Origin: Armatimonadota bacterium
GTDB taxonomy: Bacteria > Armatimonadota > Abditibacteriia > CG2-30-59-28
Direction: 5' to 3'
DNA length: 9,182 nucleotides
NCBI GenBank assembly: GCA_016199605.1
Contig: JACQGJ010000041.1
Location: forward strand, 1 to 9,182
A program made the translations under genes and the position numbers. This document shows positions 5,997 to 9,182 of the stretch, one piece after another. How positions within the stretch are numbered: position 1 is the first letter of the stretch; every line of letters begins with the position of its first letter. The notes beneath the pieces were generated by a model that ran no database searches, was not told the DNA's origin, and saw only the letters and a program-made list of their open reading frames with translations.

Positions 5997-8131
5997 ACAA
6001 GGCCTCGCATCACTGCCGCCGTACATCCTTATCTCTCCTACCTGCCATGGTGCTACTGACATACTCAATTCCCCCTCCATGCCACTCTGAGCAAGAGGGG
6101 CGTTACATAATCCCGAACCACGAAGCACTCCTGAAGCTCCTCGACGCGAGCAAGCCCGAGACCGCTCCGGTGAGAGCCGCACTGGAAAAGGGAGATGTCA
6201 AGACAGCGGAGAAGGCGTACATCACTTACTTCCGCACAAAGACGATCTCGTCTCCTCTCCTCACAGACTGGGCAACGCTGAGGCGGAATCCGAAAGCCGA
6301 TACTGCCACCGCAGACCAATACCTCGCGGGCCATTTGCACGATGGCTACAGCGTGTACGAGGTCCCACCAACCGGGCTCGATTGGCGCAACGCTCCTCTC
6401 TCCTGCGTGACGCGATTCCCAATCCTCCCGACCCTGCGGTATGCGGCTTTCAACACCGAAAATCCGAAGTACCTGCGTTTTGTTGTAGACCATATTCTGG
6501 GTTACATGAAGGCTTATCCGACTGAGGAGTTCGTCGGCAAGAACACGAGGGAAGGTTGGACTGATCACTTTCACGTGGCAAAGCCCTGGTACTGGTGCAT
6601 GATCCCGGAGCGGCTGACGGAACTCTCACAAACTCTCAACCTGATTCGGCGGTACCCACAGGTCTCCGACGAGGAGCTTTTTCAGATACTCCACCGCATG
6701 TACGAGGAGACCGGTTACCTGCGCACACAGATCAAGGAATGGGTAGACCGACGGCACAACGGCGGCTGTGCGATGATCGAGGCGATGGCGCAATCGTGCG
6801 CGGTGTTGGACGATTTCAAGAACGTCGAAGAGTGGAGGGACTACGATGCGCAACTGGAGGCCCAGTATATCGACCAGTCCTTCTACCCCGACGGAATGTG
6901 TGTCGAGTTGACGACGGCCTATTCCGCCAGTGTGTCCGTTGTCGGTCAAAGAATGGCCTACGCTCTTCGTGACCAGAAGGCCCTCCAGTCACATGAAAGA
7001 AAGGTTGCCGCCATGGTCACCAGCATGGTGGCGATGAGCGATCCGACGGGGTGGCTTCCCGCGTTCGGCGACCTGTACGCTGGCACGGTCGGGGATTACG
7101 TGTACGACCCGGTCGTTGACTGGCTCAACCTTCCCTGGGTCCGAACAATCACTCGTCACACCAAGGGTCCCTTGCCTCCCTTCACTGTCTGGCCGCAAAC
7201 GGGGCAGGAACAGTGGTGCGGTTACTACACGATGCGGAGCGACTGGACTCCGCAGGCGAGATACATGGCGATCGACGGCGGCCCGTGGGGCACCACGCAC
7301 CAGCACGGTGACAAGTTGAGTTTCGTGGTCACTGCCAACGGAGCGAAATTCATCATTGACCCTTCCTCCACGCGCTACTCCAGCAACGAGCCGGACGCCT
7401 TCATCGGGGGGCAGCCGTCGGGGTTCCTGCACAACACGATCACGGTGGACGGGGTGGACGAATTCCTGAACGGCCCCGTCGAAGCGAAAGAGCCGCTGCA
7501 CAACCTTTGGGCACATGGTAAAGACTACACGCTGTTCGCGAGCAGCTACTCCTTCACGCCGGTGAAACCCGTCAACTGGGAGCGACGAGTGTTGTTTGTG
7601 GACGGGGCGTACTGGCTGCTGCAGGATGTCCTGATTGGTGAGCAGGAGACCACGCAAGTCGAGCAGAACTTCCAGTTCGAGGCGGACATCAAGATCGAGT
7701 TCCAGGATAACAGGACGATCGCCATCGCGCCCAACGGAGCGCGGCTTGTGCTGCTGCCTCTGTCCGGTGACCTGAAGCCTCAACTCACTATCGGCGACAG
7801 ATCTCCGCACACCACTTACTGGCCCTCCGGCAAACCGACCGACATCCTTCGCAGCGAAGACCGCCATGATCAGAAGCACGGGCGCGGCTGGACCGGTCGG
7901 AGCGGCAGCAAGCTCCTTCCCGCTCCCGCGGTGACGTATACCGGTCAAGTGAAGCTTCCTGCGATGATCTCTGTCGCGATCATCCCGTCGTCGCCCGGTC
8001 AGTCGCTCACTGATATGCCCCACATCAAATCCGAGGCTACCGAGAGGGAGACCCTCTGGACCTTGCCGACTGCAAGGGAGCCTGTCCGCTTCGTCACTTC
8101 AGTGGCGAAGTGCTTAGTAGCGGTGAGGTAA
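5993..8131 (+). CDS. Secreted heparinase II/III-family polysaccharide lyase (712 aa)
   Basis: An N-terminal signal peptide is visible (basic MNKASHHCRR, hydrophobic SLSLLPAMVLLTYSI, cleavage near residue 32); PPPC is not a lipobox. Residues ~35-395 are helix-rich, as expected for the alpha/alpha toroid of the PL12/PL15/PL17/PL21-type lyases. This part includes HNGG (255-258), in the place where relatives carry an Asn/His substrate-neutralising pair, and FYPDGMCVELTTAYSAS (297-313) with Y310 as the candidate catalytic Tyr. From ~403 comes the heparinase II/III beta-sandwich: GYYTMRSDW, then H436-Q-H438-G-D440-KLSF, then FIIDPSSTRY and HNTITVDG (480-487), all hallmark segments. These enzymes cleave uronic-acid-containing polysaccharides (heparin/heparan sulfate, alginate, related acidic glycans) by beta-elimination; the substrate is not determinable here. 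The start is supported by AGAGGTG (5975-5981), 11 nt upstream, and by ATGA coupling to the previous gene. The length is usual for the family. Last gene of the operon, about 50 bp before a hairpin terminator. Confidence 0.88.
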   Translation: MNKASHHCRRTSLSLLPAMVLLTYSIPPPCHSEQEGRYIIPNHEALLKLLDASKPETAPVRAALEKGDVKTAEKAYITYFRTKTISSPLLTDWATLRRNPKADTATADQYLAGHLHDGYSVYEVPPTGLDWRNAPLSCVTRFPILPTLRYAAFNTENPKYLRFVVDHILGYMKAYPTEEFVGKNTREGWTDHFHVAKPWYWCMIPERLTELSQTLNLIRRYPQVSDEELFQILHRMYEETGYLRTQIKEWVDRRHNGGCAMIEAMAQSCAVLDDFKNVEEWRDYDAQLEAQYIDQSFYPDGMCVELTTAYSASVSVVGQRMAYALRDQKALQSHERKVAAMVTSMVAMSDPTGWLPAFGDLYAGTVGDYVYDPVVDWLNLPWVRTITRHTKGPLPPFTVWPQTGQEQWCGYYTMRSDWTPQARYMAIDGGPWGTTHQHGDKLSFVVTANGAKFIIDPSSTRYSSNEPDAFIGGQPSGFLHNTITVDGVDEFLNGPVEAKEPLHNLWAHGKDYTLFASSYSFTPVKPVNWERRVLFVDGAYWLLQDVLIGEQETTQVEQNFQFEADIKIEFQDNRTIAIAPNGARLVLLPLSGDLKPQLTIGDRSPHTTYWPSGKPTDILRSEDRHDQKHGRGWTGRSGSKLLPAPAVTYTGQVKLPAMISVAIIPSSPGQSLTDMPHIKSEATERETLWTLPTAREPVRFVTSVAKCLVAVR

Positions 8132-8182
8132 TCCTCGTTTAAGTGGCAAGCGAGTTGAGCACGAGGTTCTCCGGAGGGACAC

Positions 8183-8223
8183 AAAAAAATCCCCCCGCTC
8201 CGCACGACCGGCGAGGGGATTTT
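8183..8223 (-). terminator. Bidirectional Rho-independent terminator between convergent genes
   Basis: The left arm 8186-8198 (AAAATCCCC then CCGC) pairs with the right arm 8211-8223 (GCGA then GGGGATTTT), leaving a 12-nt loop (8199-8210). Position 8195/8214 is a G-U wobble when transcribed leftward and a mismatch when transcribed rightward. Leftward RNA ends in a seven-U run (8189-8183), so it is a strong terminator for the pseudopilin gene that stops at 8257. Rightward RNA has only a four-U tail (8220-8223) but could also stop the operon ending at 8131. Confidence 0.85.
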
Positions 8224-8256
8224 CAAGAAGGCCCGAACGCAGAAGTCCGAGCCGGA

Positions 8257-8901
8257 CTAAAGGTTGGCCCACGGCAGGTTGGCGCCGTTTGTGGCCAGGA
8301 CTTTCTGGCTCTGCTGCCATTTCACGTGACCATCGAAGTAGGCCATGTTAAGCCCACCGTTATGTGGCTCGATATAGTAACCGCTGCTGCACGTGCTGCG
8401 TTGAGAGGGGCGCATACAACCCCACGGAGCGTCTGAGACCATAAACATCTCCGCTGGATGCACCACCGTCCCAATCGAGCGGTTGCACCGGCAACCCCAA
8501 CCCGAGCAGTTGAAGCCATAGCTGGTGCCCATGGCCCGAGTCTCCGCGGTGTGAGGTGGCGCGGTCCAAAAGCCACAATTGACACCCGAGTTGTACCCGG
8601 TGGAAGGACAGATGAAAACCTGGGTGTTCTTGAGGTAGGGCACATAGAGCTGATGAAACCAAATTGCAGTTCCACCGCTACACCCACCGCCATTCCAGAG
8701 CCAACCGGTCAGTTTCTCGTCGTAGTCCTGAGCGTACATCAGCGCGGCTGTGGCAATCTGCTTCAGGTTGCTCTGGCAACTCGCCTGCCTCGCCTTCTCC
8801 CGCGCTTTTGCGAAGACCGGGAAAAGGATCGCTGCCAGGATCGCGATAATCGCGATCACCACCAGCAGCTCGATCAAGGTGAAACCTCTCTTACGGAACA
8901 T
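8257..8901 (-). CDS. Prepilin-type N-methylation, H-X9-DG domain pseudopilin-like protein (214 aa)
   Basis: The N-terminus MFRKRG/FTLIELLVVIAIIA is a textbook class III prepilin leader: a basic stretch, cleavage after G6, mature Phe at +1 and Glu at +5 (E11), then a ~20-residue hydrophobic helix that anchors or assembles the protein. A TadA-independent type IV pilus or type II secretion-like peptidase would process it. After the amphipathic continuation (FAKAREKARQASCQSNLKQI), the globular head ends in H180-NGGLNMAYF-D190-G191, exactly the 'H-X9-DG' processing-associated motif of the large Planctomycetota/Armatimonadota/Lentisphaerota pilin-like families. The head carries nine cysteines (42, 74, 98, 109, 132, 137, 139, 162, 171), suggesting disulfides. 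ATG 8901 is chosen because AGGAGG (8916-8911) lies 9 nt upstream; an ATG at 8910 directly abuts that site, and ATG 8997 would put a spurious hydrophobic stretch before the leader. It is convergent to the operon and no other pilus gene is in view. The role of these proteins is not established. Confidence 0.9.
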   Translation of the reverse strand: MFRKRGFTLIELLVVIAIIAILAAILFPVFAKAREKARQASCQSNLKQIATAALMYAQDYDEKLTGWLWNGGGCSGGTAIWFHQLYVPYLKNTQVFICPSTGYNSGVNCGFWTAPPHTAETRAMGTSYGFNCSGWGCRCNRSIGTVVHPAEMFMVSDAPWGCMRPSQRSTCSSGYYIEPHNGGLNMAYFDGHVKWQQSQKVLATNGANLPWANL

Positions 8902-8910
8902 GTTCTCCAT

Positions 8911-8916
8911 CCTCCT
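8911..8916 (-). promoter_or_regulatory. Shine-Dalgarno of the pseudopilin gene
   Basis: On the minus strand AGGAGG, a perfect anti-16S match, lies 9 nt before ATG 8901 and 0 nt before ATG 8910. It therefore decides for the 214-residue product whose leader begins MFRKRG. Confidence 0.75.
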
Positions 8917-8935
8917 CTGCAACGAAACTATCAAT

Positions 8936-8965
8936 ACTATACCCACAACCAAACCGACCCTAACA
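8936..8965 (-). promoter_or_regulatory. Possible promoter of the pseudopilin gene (weak)
   Basis: Minus-strand TATAGT (8941-8936) resembles a sigma70-type -10 box and would place the transcript start about 28 nt before ATG 8901. The 16-18 nt upstream position holds only TTAGGG/GTTAGG/TGTTAG, a poor -35 box. It lies in the most AT-rich stretch of this flank. Offered as a candidate only. Confidence 0.25.
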
Positions 8966-9182
8966 TTTTTTTCATACCAAAGACAGCGACCCCACATCGC
9001 GTCTCGAACCGTCGGAAGGACCGGCTCCGTGTCTCCGCCGAAAGCCCCCGGCAGTCAGGAAAGCACGAGGACCCTCGGTGCCAAGTCTTCTACCAGCCCG
9101 CCTCACTCCCCGCGCGAGAGCCTTGGTTGCTCATTGGCGAGATTGAGAGGTTATTCACAGGCCTCCCCTCCGGCTGGTATAC
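8966..9182. other. Right flank without supportable gene
   Basis: No convincing coding frame, RNA gene or repeat is visible. On the minus strand one frame is open from the window edge for 30 codons, ending in TAG near 9090, and another ends after nine codons. Either could be the tail of a gene lying further right, but neither has recognisable content. The upstream regulatory region of the pseudopilin gene may extend into this stretch. Confidence 0.4.

Noticed and set aside
6989..8023. 344-codon open frame on the minus strand inside the lyase gene
   Set aside because: It lies wholly opposite a gene with recognised family motifs. Its translation is Arg/Val/Gly-rich low-information sequence typical of antisense frames in GC-rich DNA.
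8143..8436. 97-codon plus-strand frame running across the intergenic hairpin
   Set aside because: It spans the terminator and the antisense of the pseudopilin gene, with no ribosome site and no domain.
8828..8860. Repeated GATCGC/GCGAT words resembling iterons or operator sites
   Set aside because: They are explained by Ile-Ala-rich codons of the pilin hydrophobic helix read on the minus strand.
8902..8997. Upstream extension of the pseudopilin to ATG 8997 or ATG 8910
   Set aside because: AGGAGG at 8911-8916 fits only ATG 8901 by spacing, and prepilin leaders are short and basic.
9090..9182. Thirty-codon minus-strand frame reaching the right edge
   Set aside because: It is too short and featureless to call a gene tail; a competing frame also ends nearby.

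Overview
The window is GC-rich (by eye), densely coding bacterial DNA. It holds four rightward genes that are tightly packed and probably form one operon (2-8131), a convergent leftward gene (8257-8901), and a strong hairpin terminator between them. The best clue to the organism is the leftward gene. It is a pseudopilin-like protein with a GFTLIELLVVIAIIAILAAILFPVFAKAREKARQ-type N-terminus and a C-terminal H-X9-DG motif. That architecture is abundant in Armatimonadota, Planctomycetota, Lentisphaerota and Verrucomicrobiota. The 'ILFPVFAKAREKARQ' and 'MYAQDYDE' wording most resembles Armatimonadota. This assignment is inference from remembered family patterns, not from a search.

Layout. Positions 2-655 hold the C-terminal part of a succinylglutamate desuccinylase/aspartoacylase (AstE/AspA) family zinc deacylase, cut by the left edge. 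Its stop overlaps by 4 bp (ATGA) the start of a 635-residue repeat protein (652-2559) that reads as a chain of about 12 beta-propeller blades with no signal peptide. Next is a secreted 1137-residue multidomain protein (2583-5996): signal peptide, galactose-binding-like domain, CBM9-like domain, further beta-domains, a glycoside-hydrolase-like TIM barrel and a C-terminal beta domain. It overlaps by 4 bp (ATGA) a secreted 712-residue heparinase II/III-family polysaccharide lyase (5993-8131). Between the convergent genes lies a hairpin with U-tracts on both strands, strongest for the leftward gene. The last ~180 bases hold no gene I can support.

How the genes may work together (inference). The two exported proteins suggest breakdown of a uronic-acid-containing polysaccharide: the lyase would cleave by beta-elimination, and the CBM-rich protein would bind and perhaps hydrolyse glycan. 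The deacylase and the propeller protein lack visible export signals where they can be judged, so they may act on imported products in the cytoplasm or play a sensing role. The deacylase N-terminus is outside the window, so its location is open. No transporter, regulator, sulfatase or sugar kinase is visible, and the operon may extend further left. The main items of interest are the unclassified TIM-barrel protein, the long propeller protein, and the co-occurrence of an AstE/AspA deacylase with a heparinase-type lyase.
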